The notes under the pieces are model-generated. The model searched no databases and had not been told where the DNA came from. It saw only the letters and a program-made list of their open reading frames with translations. Made by a program: the position numbers and the translations under genes. Shown in pieces: positions 24,726 through 34,231 of a DNA stretch of 64,000 nucleotides (positions are counted from its first letter, which is position 1; every line of letters starts with the position of its first letter). Where the stretch lies: contig OMWK01000008.1 of assembly GCA_900314745.1 (NCBI GenBank), positions 1-64,000 of the forward strand. The letters are read 5' to 3'. The DNA is from an uncultured Eubacteriales bacterium (GTDB lineage: Bacteria > Bacillota > Clostridia > Saccharofermentanales > Saccharofermentanaceae).

Positions 24726-27359
24726 ATGGCTAAGAAGTACATTTATCTGTTTTCCGAGGGCAACGGAAACATGCGCGAGCTGCTTGGTGGTAAGGGTGCA
24801 AACCTTGCCGAGATGACAAACCTGGGACTTCCTGTTCCTCAGGGTTTCACGATCTCAACCGAGGCTTGTACGCAGTATTATGAGGATGGTCGTCAGATCA
24901 ATGACGAGATCCAGGCCGAGATAATGGAGTATATTACAAAGCTTGAGGAGATTACCGGCAAGAAGTTCGGTGACCTCGAGAACCCGCTCCTCGTTTCAGT
25001 AAGATCAGGTGCCAGAGCATCAATGCCGGGTATGATGGATACTATCCTCAACCTCGGACTTAACGAAGATGTTGTCGGCGTTATTGCAAAGAAGTCCGGT
25101 AACCCCAGGTGGGCATGGGACTGCTACAGAAGATTCATTCAGATGTATTCCGACGTAGTTATGGAAGTAGGTAAGAAGTACTTTGAGGAGCTGATCGATA
25201 AGATGAAGGCTTCCCGTAAGGTTACACAGGACGTTGACCTCACGGCTGGAGACCTCCAGGAGCTCGCTAACCAGTTCAAGGCTGAATACAAGGCAAAGAT
25301 CGGTTCTGACTTCCCTACAGATCCCAAGGAGCAGCTCATGGGCGCTATCAAGGCTGTATTCCGTTCATGGGATAACCCCAGAGCAAACATCTACAGAAGA
25401 GACAACGATATCCCTTATTCATGGGGTACTGCCGTTAACGTTCAGTCCATGGCCTTCGGTAACATGGGTGACGACTGCGGTACAGGTGTTGCTTTCACAA
25501 GAGATCCTGCTACAGGTAACAAGGGTCTTTTCGGTGAGTTCCTCACAAACGCTCAGGGCGAGGACGTTGTTGCAGGTGTAAGAACACCTATGCACATCTC
25601 CGAGATGGAGCAGAAGTTCCCCGGTGCATTCAAGCAGTTCACTGATGTATGCAATATCCTTGAGAACCACTACAGAGACATGCAGGATATGGAGTTCACA
25701 GTTGAAGCAGGCAAGCTCTACATGCTCCAGACAAGAAACGGTAAGAGAACAGCACAGGCTGCCATGAAGATCGCATGCGACCTCGTTGACGAGGGCATGA
25801 GAACTCCTGAAGAGGCTGTTGCAATGATCGACCCCCGTAACCTCGATACACTCCTTCACCCTCAGTTCGATCCCGCTGCTCTTAAGGCTGCTGAGGCAAT
25901 CGGCAAGGGTCTCGGTGCATCTCCCGGAGCTGCATGCGGTAAGATCGTATTCACAGCAGAAGATGCAGTTGAGTGGCACAACAGAGGCGAGAAGGTAATC
26001 CTCGTAAGACTCGAGACATCTCCTGAGGACATCTCCGGAATGAAGTCCGCAGAGGGTATCCTCACAGTAAGAGGCGGTATGACATCCCACGCTGCAGTAG
26101 TTGCAAGAGGAATGGGTGAGTGCTGCGTATCCGGATGCGGCGAGATCGCAATGGATGAGGAGCACAAGAGATTCACACTCGCAGGCAAGGAGTTCCACGA
26201 GGGCGACATCATCTCTCTCGACGGTTCAACAGGTAACATCTATGACGGAGCTATCGCTCAGGTAGATGCTGATCCCAACAACGGTTACTTCGGCCGCATC
26301 ATGGCTTGGGCTGATGAGTTCAAGAGAATGGGCGTACGTACAAATGCTGATACACCCGCAGATGCCAAGAAGGCACGTGAGCTCGGTGCCGAGGGCATCG
26401 GTCTTTGCCGTACAGAGCACATGTTCTTCGGTGAGGGCAGAATCGATGCATTCCGTGAGATGATCTGCTCCGAGACAGTTGAGGAGAGAGAGGAAGCTCT
26501 CGACATCATCCTGCCTATGCAGCAGAGCGATTTCGAGGCTCTTTATGAGGCTCTCGAGGGTTATCCCGTAACAATCCGTTTCCTGGATCCCCCGCTCCAC
26601 GAGTTCGTTCCCACAACTGAGATCGAGATCGAGAAGCTCGCTAACAAGAAGCATAAGACAGTAGCTGACATCAAGAACATCATCTCTTCTCTCCATGAGT
26701 TCAACCCGATGATGGGTCACAGAGGATGCCGTCTCTCAGTTACATATCCTGAGATTGCAAAGATGCAGACAAAGGCCGTTATCCGTGCTGCCATCAATGT
26801 TAAGGCTAAGCACCCTGACTGGAATATCGAGCCTGAGATCATGATCCCTCTCGTAGGTGATGTTAAGGAGCTTAAGTTCGTTAAGGATATCGTCGTTGCA
26901 ACAGCTGACGAGGAGATCAAGAGCGCAGGTTCCGACATCAAGTACGAAGTAGGTACAATGATCGAGATCCCGAGAGCTGCTCTCACAGCAGACGAGATCG
27001 CTAAGAACGCTGACTTCTTCTGCTTCGGTACTAACGACCTTACACAGATGACATTCGGCTTCTCAAGAGACGACGCAGGCAAGTTCCTCGATGCTTACTA
27101 CGATATGAAGATATTCGAGGCTGATCCGTTTGCAAAGCTCGATCAGACAGGTGTCGGCAAGCTCATGAAGATGGCTATCGACTTGGGCAAGCCCGTTAAT
27201 CCGAACCTCCACATCGGTATCTGCGGCGAGCACGGCGGTGATCCTTCATCCGTTGAGTTCTGCGATGCTATCGGTCTGGATTACGTATCCTGTTCTCCTT
27301 TCCGTGTGCCGATCGCAAGACTTGCTGCTGCACAGGCTGCAATCGCTCACAAGAAGTGA
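24726..27359 (+). CDS. ppdK: Pyruvate, phosphate dikinase
   Basis: Interconverts pyruvate, ATP and phosphate with phosphoenolpyruvate, AMP and pyrophosphate, central to glycolysis in many Clostridia. The 877 residues show the ATP-grasp part (GGKGANLAEMTNLGLPVPQG), the phosphohistidine swivel domain (GGMTSHAAVVARGMGECCVSG) and the PEP-binding barrel with the catalytic Cys in ICGEHGGDP. Codon choice is strongly biased towards a small set, as expected of a very highly expressed gene. A terminator follows at 27383. Confidence 0.98.
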   Translation: MAKKYIYLFSEGNGNMRELLGGKGANLAEMTNLGLPVPQGFTISTEACTQYYEDGRQINDEIQAEIMEYITKLEEITGKKFGDLENPLLVSVRSGARASMPGMMDTILNLGLNEDVVGVIAKKSGNPRWAWDCYRRFIQMYSDVVMEVGKKYFEELIDKMKASRKVTQDVDLTAGDLQELANQFKAEYKAKIGSDFPTDPKEQLMGAIKAVFRSWDNPRANIYRRDNDIPYSWGTAVNVQSMAFGNMGDDCGTGVAFTRDPATGNKGLFGEFLTNAQGEDVVAGVRTPMHISEMEQKFPGAFKQFTDVCNILENHYRDMQDMEFTVEAGKLYMLQTRNGKRTAQAAMKIACDLVDEGMRTPEEAVAMIDPRNLDTLLHPQFDPAALKAAEAIGKGLGASPGAACGKIVFTAEDAVEWHNRGEKVILVRLETSPEDISGMKSAEGILTVRGGMTSHAAVVARGMGECCVSGCGEIAMDEEHKRFTLAGKEFHEGDIISLDGSTGNIYDGAIAQVDADPNNGYFGRIMAWADEFKRMGVRTNADTPADAKKARELGAEGIGLCRTEHMFFGEGRIDAFREMICSETVEEREEALDIILPMQQSDFEALYEALEGYPVTIRFLDPPLHEFVPTTEIEIEKLANKKHKTVADIKNIISSLHEFNPMMGHRGCRLSVTYPEIAKMQTKAVIRAAINVKAKHPDWNIEPEIMIPLVGDVKELKFVKDIVVATADEEIKSAGSDIKYEVGTMIEIPRAALTADEIAKNADFFCFGTNDLTQMTFGFSRDDAGKFLDAYYDMKIFEADPFAKLDQTGVGKLMKMAIDLGKPVNPNLHIGICGEHGGDPSSVEFCDAIGLDYVSCSPFRVPIARLAAAQAAIAHKK

Positions 27360-27382
27360 TTTAACCGGTTTGATTTATGAAG

Positions 27383-27417
27383 CGGCTGTCCGGGTTTGCC
27401 CGGGCAGCCGTTTTTTT
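27383..27417 (+). terminator. ppdK terminator
   Basis: CGGCTG with CAGCCG and CCGGG with CCCGG form a long GC-rich stem with one bulge, followed by seven T residues. Confidence 0.92.
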
Positions 27418-27418
27418 A

Positions 27419-27447
27419 TTGACAAGCACACGTAAATCATTTATAAC
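27419..27447 (+). promoter_or_regulatory. Promoter of the AspT/YidE-type permease gene
   Basis: A perfect TTGACA (27419-27424) and TATAAC (27442-27447) are 17 bases apart, starting right after the ppdK terminator T run. Confidence 0.85.
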
Positions 27448-27491
27448 TGTTGCGGTTTTTATATAAAAATAAGAGAGGGTGTGTTTGATTT

Positions 27492-28766
27492 ATGGATTTC
27501 GGCGGTTTTTCCGTTAAATTTCTTGAAGCGGCCGGACATTTTCTTTTCAGCATAAAGGGAACCTCATTGGCGCTTTTCTTTATGTTCGCGATAATCTTTA
27601 TAGGTTATCTCATCGGAAAGATTAACATTAAGGGCGTTTCGCTCGGTACTGCGGCTATCTTCATCGTGGCACTTGTTTTTGGTCACTTTAAGGGTGTAAC
27701 AGTCGGTTATGAAGGTCACGAAGGATGCATTGCAGGATGGGCTGAGAAGCTCGGTACTATCGATACCTGGTTTAAGATTATCCAGAACATCGGTCTTATC
27801 CTGTTTGTTACTTCAGTAGGTCTTATCGCAGGTCCTACATTCTTCAAGAACCTCAAGAAGAATGCCAAGTCATATATTCTTCTCGGACTTCTCATCATTG
27901 CATCGGGAAGCCTTGTTACAGCCCTCGTTACTATACTTGTTCCCAATATGACTTCTGCCATGGCAGTAGGACTTATGTCCGGAGCCCTTACAAGTACACC
28001 TGCTTTCGCAGCGGCTCAGGGCGCTCTTGAAGGTTCCGAGTTCTACAGCGAGATTGCAGTAGGTCATGCTGTTGCTTATCCTTTCGGCGTTATCGGAGTA
28101 GTTCTGTTTGTACAGATCATTCCGAGACTTCTTAAGGCAAACATGGATCATGAGAAATCTCTCCTTGCACCTGTAGGTGATTTCGACGGTGAGAAGTCCA
28201 TATCCACCAAGCTGTTCACACTTGATAAGTTCGGATGCGGAGCTTTCGCTCTTACTGTTATGGTAGGACTCATTCTCGGAAGCATCACGATCCCTCTTCC
28301 CGGAGGTTCTTCCTTCAGCCTCGGAGCTACAGGCGGACCTTTGATCATGGGTCTCATCTTCGGTCACTTCGGCCATATTGGCAAGCTCGACCTGAAGGTT
28401 AAGGAGCACCTGCTCTCCATCTTCCAGGAGTTCGGTCTCGTACTGTTCCTTATCGGTGCAGGTATCGAGGGCGGCGCTGCATTCGTAGACACACTTAAGG
28501 TTTACGGCGGACTCCTCTTCGTATGGGGCGCGCTCATGACGATCGTTCCTCTCTTTGTAGGTTTCTTCTTCGCGAAGTACGTTCTCAAGCTGAGTCTTCT
28601 GAACAACCTGGGTTCCATCACGGGAGGCATGACAAGTACACCTGCACTTGGTGCTCTCATTCAGTCATCCGGAACTTCAAACGTTGCTTCAGCTTATGCG
28701 GCTACATACCCGATCGCTCTCGTATCGGTTGTACTTGCATCACAGTTCTTAACTTACATCCAGTAA
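27492..28766 (+). CDS. AspT/YidE/YbjL-type membrane permease
   Basis: A 424-residue protein with about ten membrane segments built from two inverted repeats; the repeat signature occurs twice as GLMSGALTSTPAFAAAQ (about 158-174) and GSITGGMTSTPALGALIQ (about 377-394). Such duplicated domains are found in aspartate:alanine exchangers and YidE-type transporters. The usual central TrkA-C/RCK domains are missing; only a short loop (KANMDHEKSLLAPVGDFDG) lies between the halves. The substrate is unknown. Confidence 0.82.
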   Translation: MDFGGFSVKFLEAAGHFLFSIKGTSLALFFMFAIIFIGYLIGKINIKGVSLGTAAIFIVALVFGHFKGVTVGYEGHEGCIAGWAEKLGTIDTWFKIIQNIGLILFVTSVGLIAGPTFFKNLKKNAKSYILLGLLIIASGSLVTALVTILVPNMTSAMAVGLMSGALTSTPAFAAAQGALEGSEFYSEIAVGHAVAYPFGVIGVVLFVQIIPRLLKANMDHEKSLLAPVGDFDGEKSISTKLFTLDKFGCGAFALTVMVGLILGSITIPLPGGSSFSLGATGGPLIMGLIFGHFGHIGKLDLKVKEHLLSIFQEFGLVLFLIGAGIEGGAAFVDTLKVYGGLLFVWGALMTIVPLFVGFFFAKYVLKLSLLNNLGSITGGMTSTPALGALIQSSGTSNVASAYAATYPIALVSVVLASQFLTYIQ

Positions 28767-28795
28767 GCGAAGATTATAACTGATACCTTACTTTT

Positions 28796-28826
28796 ACACC
28801 TCTTTCTTAAGGAAGAGGTGTTATTA
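28796..28826 (+). terminator. Near-perfect palindrome between the permease and alarmone synthetase genes
   Basis: CACCTCTT and AAGAGGTG flank TCTTAAGG, then a T-rich stretch. It likely terminates the permease transcript. The extended -10 of the next gene (TGTTATTAT, 28819-28827) begins inside its right arm. Confidence 0.7.
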
Positions 28827-28833
28827 TATTTGC

Positions 28834-29418
28834 ATGGAAAACTTGTACGGAAACCACTACTACAGGCTTCTTGCCTTCAAGGACGACCTCGAAAGGCAGA
28901 TTGGCAAGATGGAACAGACTCTCGAAGCCTTCAGCGGAACCAACATAATTGACCACACGATGGGCCGCCTTAAGAGTGAACAGAGTGTTCTCGAGAAGTG
29001 CCACAGGAAGAATATCGAACCTACACCGGACAACATAGTTAAGGGTATCCGCGATCTTGTAGGAATAAGGATCGTGTGCACTTTCGTTGACGACACATAT
29101 AAGGTAAGAGACGCGATAAGAGAGTTCAATAACATTGAAGTGGTCGAAGAGAAGGATTACATCTCGAATGCCAAGCCCAACGGTTACAGAAGCTACCACA
29201 TGATAGTGAAGAATAAGGAAGGATACTTCGCCGAGATTCAGTTGCGTACCATATCGATGGATACGTGGGCGGCTCTCGAGCACGACATAAAATATAAGAA
29301 GGATATTAACGTTAATAAGAACCTTATTACGGCCGAACTTAAAAGGTGCGCCGACGAACTTGCATCGACCGATATATCGATGCAGACCATAAGGAACATG
29401 ATTAACGGACAGATGTAA
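28834..29418 (+). CDS. Small alarmone synthetase (RelA/SpoT domain)
   Basis: A 194-residue single-domain (p)ppGpp synthetase of the RelQ/YjbM or RelP/YwaC type. Synthetase motifs are GIRDLVGIRIVCTF, NGYRSYHMIV and AEIQLRTISMDTWAALEHD; no hydrolase, TGS or ACT domain is present. It transfers pyrophosphate from ATP to GDP or GTP under stress. The ATG lies six bases after a TATTAT -10 and there is no properly spaced ribosome binding site, so a leaderless mRNA is likely. The response regulator ATG follows its stop directly, so alarmone synthesis and the two-component system share an operon. Confidence 0.92.
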   Translation: MENLYGNHYYRLLAFKDDLERQIGKMEQTLEAFSGTNIIDHTMGRLKSEQSVLEKCHRKNIEPTPDNIVKGIRDLVGIRIVCTFVDDTYKVRDAIREFNNIEVVEEKDYISNAKPNGYRSYHMIVKNKEGYFAEIQLRTISMDTWAALEHDIKYKKDINVNKNLITAELKRCADELASTDISMQTIRNMINGQM

Positions 29419-30087
29419 ATGAAGATTTTACTTGCAGAGGATACGAAGGATCTGAATCATGCGGTGACTGTCCTGCTTCAGCATGAAGGATTCGATGTGG
29501 ATACGGCTTTTGACGGACAGCAGGCCTTGGATCTGATTTCCAAGGGAGGCTACGATGCGGTCATACTCGACATCATGATGCCGAAGGTTGACGGTATAAC
29601 TGTTCTTACCAATATGAGGCAGAAACATAATATGACTCCCGTCATGCTGCTTACGGCAAAAACTGACATCGATGACAGAGTGGCGGGACTTGATGCCGGG
29701 GCAGATGATTATTTGCCGAAGCCTTTTGCCATGAAGGAATTTCTTGCCAGGGTGAGAGCTCTTGTCAGAAGAGGCGGCGGTGATGATTCGGCAGATACGA
29801 TAATGTATGCGGGTCTCGTTCTTAACGGGGAGGCTCTGTCATTAAGTTCTGAGAATACGGTAAGGCTCTCGTTAAAGGAATACGAGTTGATGAGAGAGTT
29901 CATGAAGAATCCCGGCCGCGAACTGGCAACCGATTATCTGCTTTGGAAGATCTGGAACAACGAGAAGGAAGCCGATGAGGATACGGTCTGGTTATATGTA
30001 TCTTATCTTAAAAATAAGCTCCGCTCGATCGTGTCAGATGTAACTATAACCGGCGACAAGGGCGGAACGTTTACGCTGACGGAATGA
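29419..30087 (+). CDS. OmpR/PhoB-family response regulator
   Basis: A receiver domain (residues 1-118; acidic pocket EDTK, phosphoacceptor Asp in VILDIMMPKVDG, Lys in PKPF) is followed by a winged-helix DNA-binding domain (about 125-222, with DEDTVWLYVSYLKNKL). It begins immediately after the alarmone synthetase stop and overlaps the kinase gene by four bases. Targets are unknown; the lipoprotein genes just downstream are candidates. Confidence 0.95.
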   Translation: MKILLAEDTKDLNHAVTVLLQHEGFDVDTAFDGQQALDLISKGGYDAVILDIMMPKVDGITVLTNMRQKHNMTPVMLLTAKTDIDDRVAGLDAGADDYLPKPFAMKEFLARVRALVRRGGGDDSADTIMYAGLVLNGEALSLSSENTVRLSLKEYELMREFMKNPGRELATDYLLWKIWNNEKEADEDTVWLYVSYLKNKLRSIVSDVTITGDKGGTFTLTE

Positions 30088-31325
30088 ATAACAGGACCAT
30101 CGAGAGAATAAAGAAGAGATTTATCGGAATCGCGATGCTTGCGATCTTCCTTGCCATGGTCTTCATCGGCGGTGCTATCCTGCTTGCGAGTTTCTTCGTG
30201 TCGAGAAGTGCGATTAGAAGAGGCCTTGATCAGCTTATTCTGAACGAGGCATATCTTAAGGACCGCGATCTGTCAGAGTACTATTTTGACTCGCCGGATA
30301 TCACGGATATATTTAATACTCAGGTCGGCGATCAGGCTGACTTCTGGCTGGTCCGTTATGATGGGAACGGTCAGCTCCTGTCCGTTGACGGACGATATCC
30401 GGGCAACAGCTATACATTCTTCCTCGGCATGGCCGACGAGATCAAGGAGGGACCTGAAGGGTACGGAAGACAGGGAAGAATCTGGTATAAATATGCCGAC
30501 ACATTAGACGGCAGTATAATAGCATTTATAGATACGACAGGTGAGATCTATGCGATCAACCGACTTCTCTTTATCACGCTTATCGTGTGCCTCGCAGGTC
30601 TCGCGGTTACATTTATTCTCGTCACGCATTTCTCTGATTACGTGGTCGCTTCCGAAGCTGAGAACCTGGCCAAGCAGAAGGACTTCATCACCAATGCGAG
30701 CCATGAGCTTAAGACACCGCTCGCTGTCATACGCGCGAATACGGAGATGAGTCAGATGTTAAACGGCGAGGACGAATGGTCCGTGTCCACGCTTAAACAG
30801 ATCGACAATATGAACGGTCTCATAGCAAATCTCGTCATGATCTCAAAGGCACAGGAGATGGAGGACAAGAGCGAGATGGTGATGATCGATGTGTCGGGTG
30901 TCGTGGCTGATTCGGTTAAGACTTTCGAGCCGGTGGCAGCAAAGGACGGCATTACGCTCTCCACGGACATAGTGCCGGAAGCAAAGATGAAGGCGGATGC
31001 GAGCAAGATAATGCAGCTTACGACCATACTCGTGGACAACGCCATCAAGTACTGCGACGACAAGGGCACAGTGAAGGTCGGGCTCACGCAGATAAGGAAG
31101 AACGCCGTGAGGATGACGGTTACCAACAGCTACGCGGATGGCGCCAATGTTGACTGCAACAAATTCTTCGAAAGGTTTTACCGCGAAGACAAATCTCATA
31201 ATATCGACAAGGGCGGATACGGCATAGGTCTGTCTATCGCGGAGAATATCTGCCGCCAGTACAGGGGAACCATTCAGGCTTCGTGGAAGAACGGCGAGAT
31301 ATCGTTTATCTGCACGCTTTACTGA
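30084..31325 (+). CDS. Sensor histidine kinase
   Basis: The 413 residues comprise a membrane helix (about 13-38), an extracellular sensor region of about 115 residues, a second helix (about 157-178), a HisKA domain with NASHELKTPLAVI, and a HATPase domain (N box LVDNAIKYC, G box GGYGIGLSIAENI). No clear HAMP domain is seen; the second helix leads almost directly into the dimerisation domain. It pairs with the response regulator it overlaps. Confidence 0.94.
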   Translation: MNNRTIERIKKRFIGIAMLAIFLAMVFIGGAILLASFFVSRSAIRRGLDQLILNEAYLKDRDLSEYYFDSPDITDIFNTQVGDQADFWLVRYDGNGQLLSVDGRYPGNSYTFFLGMADEIKEGPEGYGRQGRIWYKYADTLDGSIIAFIDTTGEIYAINRLLFITLIVCLAGLAVTFILVTHFSDYVVASEAENLAKQKDFITNASHELKTPLAVIRANTEMSQMLNGEDEWSVSTLKQIDNMNGLIANLVMISKAQEMEDKSEMVMIDVSGVVADSVKTFEPVAAKDGITLSTDIVPEAKMKADASKIMQLTTILVDNAIKYCDDKGTVKVGLTQIRKNAVRMTVTNSYADGANVDCNKFFERFYREDKSHNIDKGGYGIGLSIAENICRQYRGTIQASWKNGEISFICTLY

Positions 31326-31409
31326 TATCGTATTTTTGCAAAACGCATTTTTATTTGATAATGTAATCCTGATGCCCTGCATCAATAATATGATGAGGAG
31401 AATAAGGAT

Positions 31410-32669
31410 ATGAAGAGTAAGAGAATTGTTGCTTCCCTTCTTACCGGTGTCATGGCCATGTCTGTTTGCAGCTGTGCCATGTTCGATAAGGATGATGAAG
31501 CAGTGCTCGCCGCAGCGGATGCTTATGCCACGGCAATTAAGAAGGTAAAAGTCAGCAAGATCATCGATCTGCTTATTGACGGAGATGATCATGAAGAGTA
31601 TCTGGAGTCGCTTACCAACGGCTATGTCGACCAGCAGCTCCCTGAAGGTTACGATGATATCTGCAACGCCATCGCAGGAACCATCTCATACGAGATCGAT
31701 GAGGAGACCGTTGAGTCCTCCAAGAAGAATGCCGAGGCAAGTGTCGACATCACATATACGCTCGTTGATTACAATGCCGTTTACGATGAGGTAACTACTG
31801 ACGGCGGCGATCTTGAGGCTTTTATCGATGCATTGGAAGACAGCCATGCGGATACCATAGAGATAACCCAGACTATGGAGCTTGTCCTTGAAGACGGTGA
31901 ATGGCTCGTTGAAGATAACAGAAATAAGAACATCAATGAAGTGTATGCATTCTACGATGATGCACTCGACTTCATATTCGTGCCTCCGCTAATAGACTAT
32001 ATCAACTATACTGAGTGGTACTATTCCGATAATTCCGTGTATACGAATGTTGAGCGTATTGAGCTCGATCTCATAACGACTTCGGAAGGCGAATATGCGG
32101 AGTTCGAGTTTACATATGAGTATTACTACAATGGTGAGCTCATCTATACCAGTGACACATGGTATGACCAGGGACATTGGATCGAGGCTTATTACGGTCC
32201 GTCTTATGACCCCAATGCGCCGATGGACGGCAGTTACCTTGCGGCCGGTGAATACAGATGCGTAATGTTTGATTTGGACGGCAATGTACTTGCCGATTCA
32301 ACCTGTACGGTCGAGAATTACGGCCAGATAACTCCTACCTCAGATCTTGTCGACGAGCTCGTCTGGTACTATTCAGATGACGGTGTATACACTGATTTTG
32401 CGCAGATCGAGCTCGATATCATTCCTACAGACCTGGGTCAGTCCATCGAATGGGAATTCTGGTACGAGTACTATATCGACGGTGAGCTTGTGTTCACAAG
32501 CGATGAGTGCTGGGATTCAGGATATTATATCGAGAGTTATTACGGTCCCTACCATGATCCTGATGCCCAGGTCAGGCGTGACGGATGCCTTATTCCGGGC
32601 GAGTACACATGCGTAGTCTATAACATGGACGATGAGGAGATCGCGAGATCCACATGTACGGTAGAGTAA
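31410..32669 (+). CDS. Lipoprotein with two copies of an aromatic repeat domain (paralogue 1)
   Basis: A signal peptide ends in the lipobox VCSC (Cys22). Residues about 25-185 form an alpha/beta domain shared with the next gene. Two copies of a roughly 95-residue unit follow, each starting EWYYSDN or VWYYSDD, then YEYYxxGEL, YTSD or FTSD, SYYGP or AYYGP, and ending STCTVE. The protein is very acidic and Tyr-rich and should sit outside the cell. I do not recognise the family. It lies after the kinase gene with its own ribosome binding site (GAGGAG). Confidence 0.8.
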   Translation: MKSKRIVASLLTGVMAMSVCSCAMFDKDDEAVLAAADAYATAIKKVKVSKIIDLLIDGDDHEEYLESLTNGYVDQQLPEGYDDICNAIAGTISYEIDEETVESSKKNAEASVDITYTLVDYNAVYDEVTTDGGDLEAFIDALEDSHADTIEITQTMELVLEDGEWLVEDNRNKNINEVYAFYDDALDFIFVPPLIDYINYTEWYYSDNSVYTNVERIELDLITTSEGEYAEFEFTYEYYYNGELIYTSDTWYDQGHWIEAYYGPSYDPNAPMDGSYLAAGEYRCVMFDLDGNVLADSTCTVENYGQITPTSDLVDELVWYYSDDGVYTDFAQIELDIIPTDLGQSIEWEFWYEYYIDGELVFTSDECWDSGYYIESYYGPYHDPDAQVRRDGCLIPGEYTCVVYNMDDEEIARSTCTVE

Positions 32670-32699
32670 ACCCTCTAAGATAAATAAGGAAAAACATGG

Positions 32700-32729
32700 G
32701 CTCCGGGCATTGTCCCGGAGCTTCGTTTT
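32700..32729 (+). terminator. Terminator after lipoprotein paralogue 1
   Basis: GCTCCGGG and CCCGGAGC flank a six-base loop, followed by TTCGTTTTG. The same stem is used after paralogue 2. Confidence 0.85.
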
Positions 32730-32752
32730 GTAAACAAAATATTAAGCAAAAT

Positions 32753-32781
32753 TAGACATATAGTAAACTTTGTTTTATAAT
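32753..32781 (+). promoter_or_regulatory. Promoter of lipoprotein paralogue 2
   Basis: TAGACA (32753-32758) and a perfect TATAAT (32776-32781) are 17 bases apart, a strong promoter. Confidence 0.82.
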
Positions 32782-32826
32782 AAGCATTAGCGTTTAATAA
32801 ATGCAGAATCGAATGGAGGATATTTT

Positions 32827-34155
32827 ATGAAAGTCGATTTTAAGAAGTTGACTGCAGCTACTCTTTCTGTCGCTATGCTCGCTTCCCTTTCCGGATGTGC
32901 ATTGTTCGACAAGGACGACGATGCAGTTCTTGAAGTAGCCGGAGATTATGCAGAAGCTATTAAGAAGTTTAAGGCTGCTGACATTCTCGAGCTTGTTGCA
33001 GATCCCAGTTTCACAGAGGAAGATATCAATGATCATATCGATACTGATCCTACCCTCTATGGTGAAGATTATGAGGCAATCTGCTCTGCTATTGCAGGCA
33101 CACTCGATTACACAATCGATGAGGAGTCTGTTGAGTCTTCCAAGAAGGACGGCAAGGCAAGTGTTGACATTACATTCACAATCGCTGATTACGCAGCTGC
33201 ATATGATTCCGTAACTGCTGATGGCGGCGATCTTGATGCTTTCCTCGATGCAATTGCAGATGCCGATACACAGGAGATCGAGATTACAGTTGATTTCGTA
33301 AGAGATGATGATGAATGGCTCGTAGATGATGAGGACGGCGAGAACATTCAGAAGGTTTATGCTTTCTACATAGATGCTCTTGATTACTCATTCGCACCTG
33401 CTATCTCTCCTGACCTTATCGAAGAGATCGAGTGGTACTATTCCGATAACGGCGTTTACACAGACGTTTACACAATCGAGCTCGACATCATCCCTGTAAC
33501 TGAGGCACAGGAGATCGAGTGGCAGTTCACATATGAGTATTACCGCGATGGTGAGCTCATCTACACAAGTGACGCATGCACAGACCAGGGTTACTGGATC
33601 GAGAGCTACTACGGAACAGGTTATGATTCCGCAGCTGCTGTAGACGAGAACGGTTACCTCATCGCAGGTTCTTACGAGTGTATCGTTTACGACATGGCTG
33701 GCAATGTTCTTGCTGATTCTACATGTACAGTTGAGAACGGCGGTTCCACACAGGTTGTTCCTGTTGTAGATGACGACGATATCGCTCAGAGCTGGAGCAA
33801 CGGTGTTGAAGAGTATTGGTATTCTTACTCTGACGGTTCCGGATATGCTATGGATACAGGCGACTACACAACTGATGAGACAATCATCGAGTTCACATGC
33901 CAGGTATACGATGAGGATACATTCGCATACTATCCTGTATATTACGAGGTATACTACTCTGCAGATGGCGACATCGACAATGCTGAGCAGGTTTACACAG
34001 GTACAATCACACCTTCCGAGTACTCCAACGGTTACTTCTATGAGTTCCAGTATGTTGATAACAGCGGATTGGATGCAGGTTCCTACTTCTTCGTAGGCGG
34101 TCCTGATGCTTCCGGAGATGTAATCCTCTTCACAGCACAGGCTGAGGTATCCTGA
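32827..34155 (+). CDS. Lipoprotein with aromatic repeat domain (paralogue 2), probably abundant
   Basis: Signal peptide with the lipobox LSGC (Cys24), the same N-terminal domain as its neighbour, one copy of the aromatic unit (EWYYSDNGVYT to DSTCTVENG), then a different C-terminal domain of about 125 residues from around residue 315 (EYWYSYSDGSGYAMDTGDYT). Codon choice is much more biased than in paralogue 1 and resembles ppdK, which together with the strong promoter suggests high expression. It arose by tandem duplication. The function is unknown; a surface-exposed or ligand-binding role is inferred. Confidence 0.8.
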   Translation: MKVDFKKLTAATLSVAMLASLSGCALFDKDDDAVLEVAGDYAEAIKKFKAADILELVADPSFTEEDINDHIDTDPTLYGEDYEAICSAIAGTLDYTIDEESVESSKKDGKASVDITFTIADYAAAYDSVTADGGDLDAFLDAIADADTQEIEITVDFVRDDDEWLVDDEDGENIQKVYAFYIDALDYSFAPAISPDLIEEIEWYYSDNGVYTDVYTIELDIIPVTEAQEIEWQFTYEYYRDGELIYTSDACTDQGYWIESYYGTGYDSAAAVDENGYLIAGSYECIVYDMAGNVLADSTCTVENGGSTQVVPVVDDDDIAQSWSNGVEEYWYSYSDGSGYAMDTGDYTTDETIIEFTCQVYDEDTFAYYPVYYEVYYSADGDIDNAEQVYTGTITPSEYSNGYFYEFQYVDNSGLDAGSYFFVGGPDASGDVILFTAQAEVS

Positions 34156-34187
34156 TTACCGATTGAACTTGAATTGAGTTCTTAACG

Positions 34188-34215
34188 AAGCTCCGGGTCT
34201 TCCCGGAGCTTTTTT
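34188..34215 (+). terminator. Terminator after lipoprotein paralogue 2
   Basis: AAGCTCCGGG and CCCGGAGCTT flank TCTT and are followed by a T run. The next gene's extended -10 begins three bases later. Confidence 0.92.
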
Positions 34216-34231
34216 ATGGTATGATTTCTCT

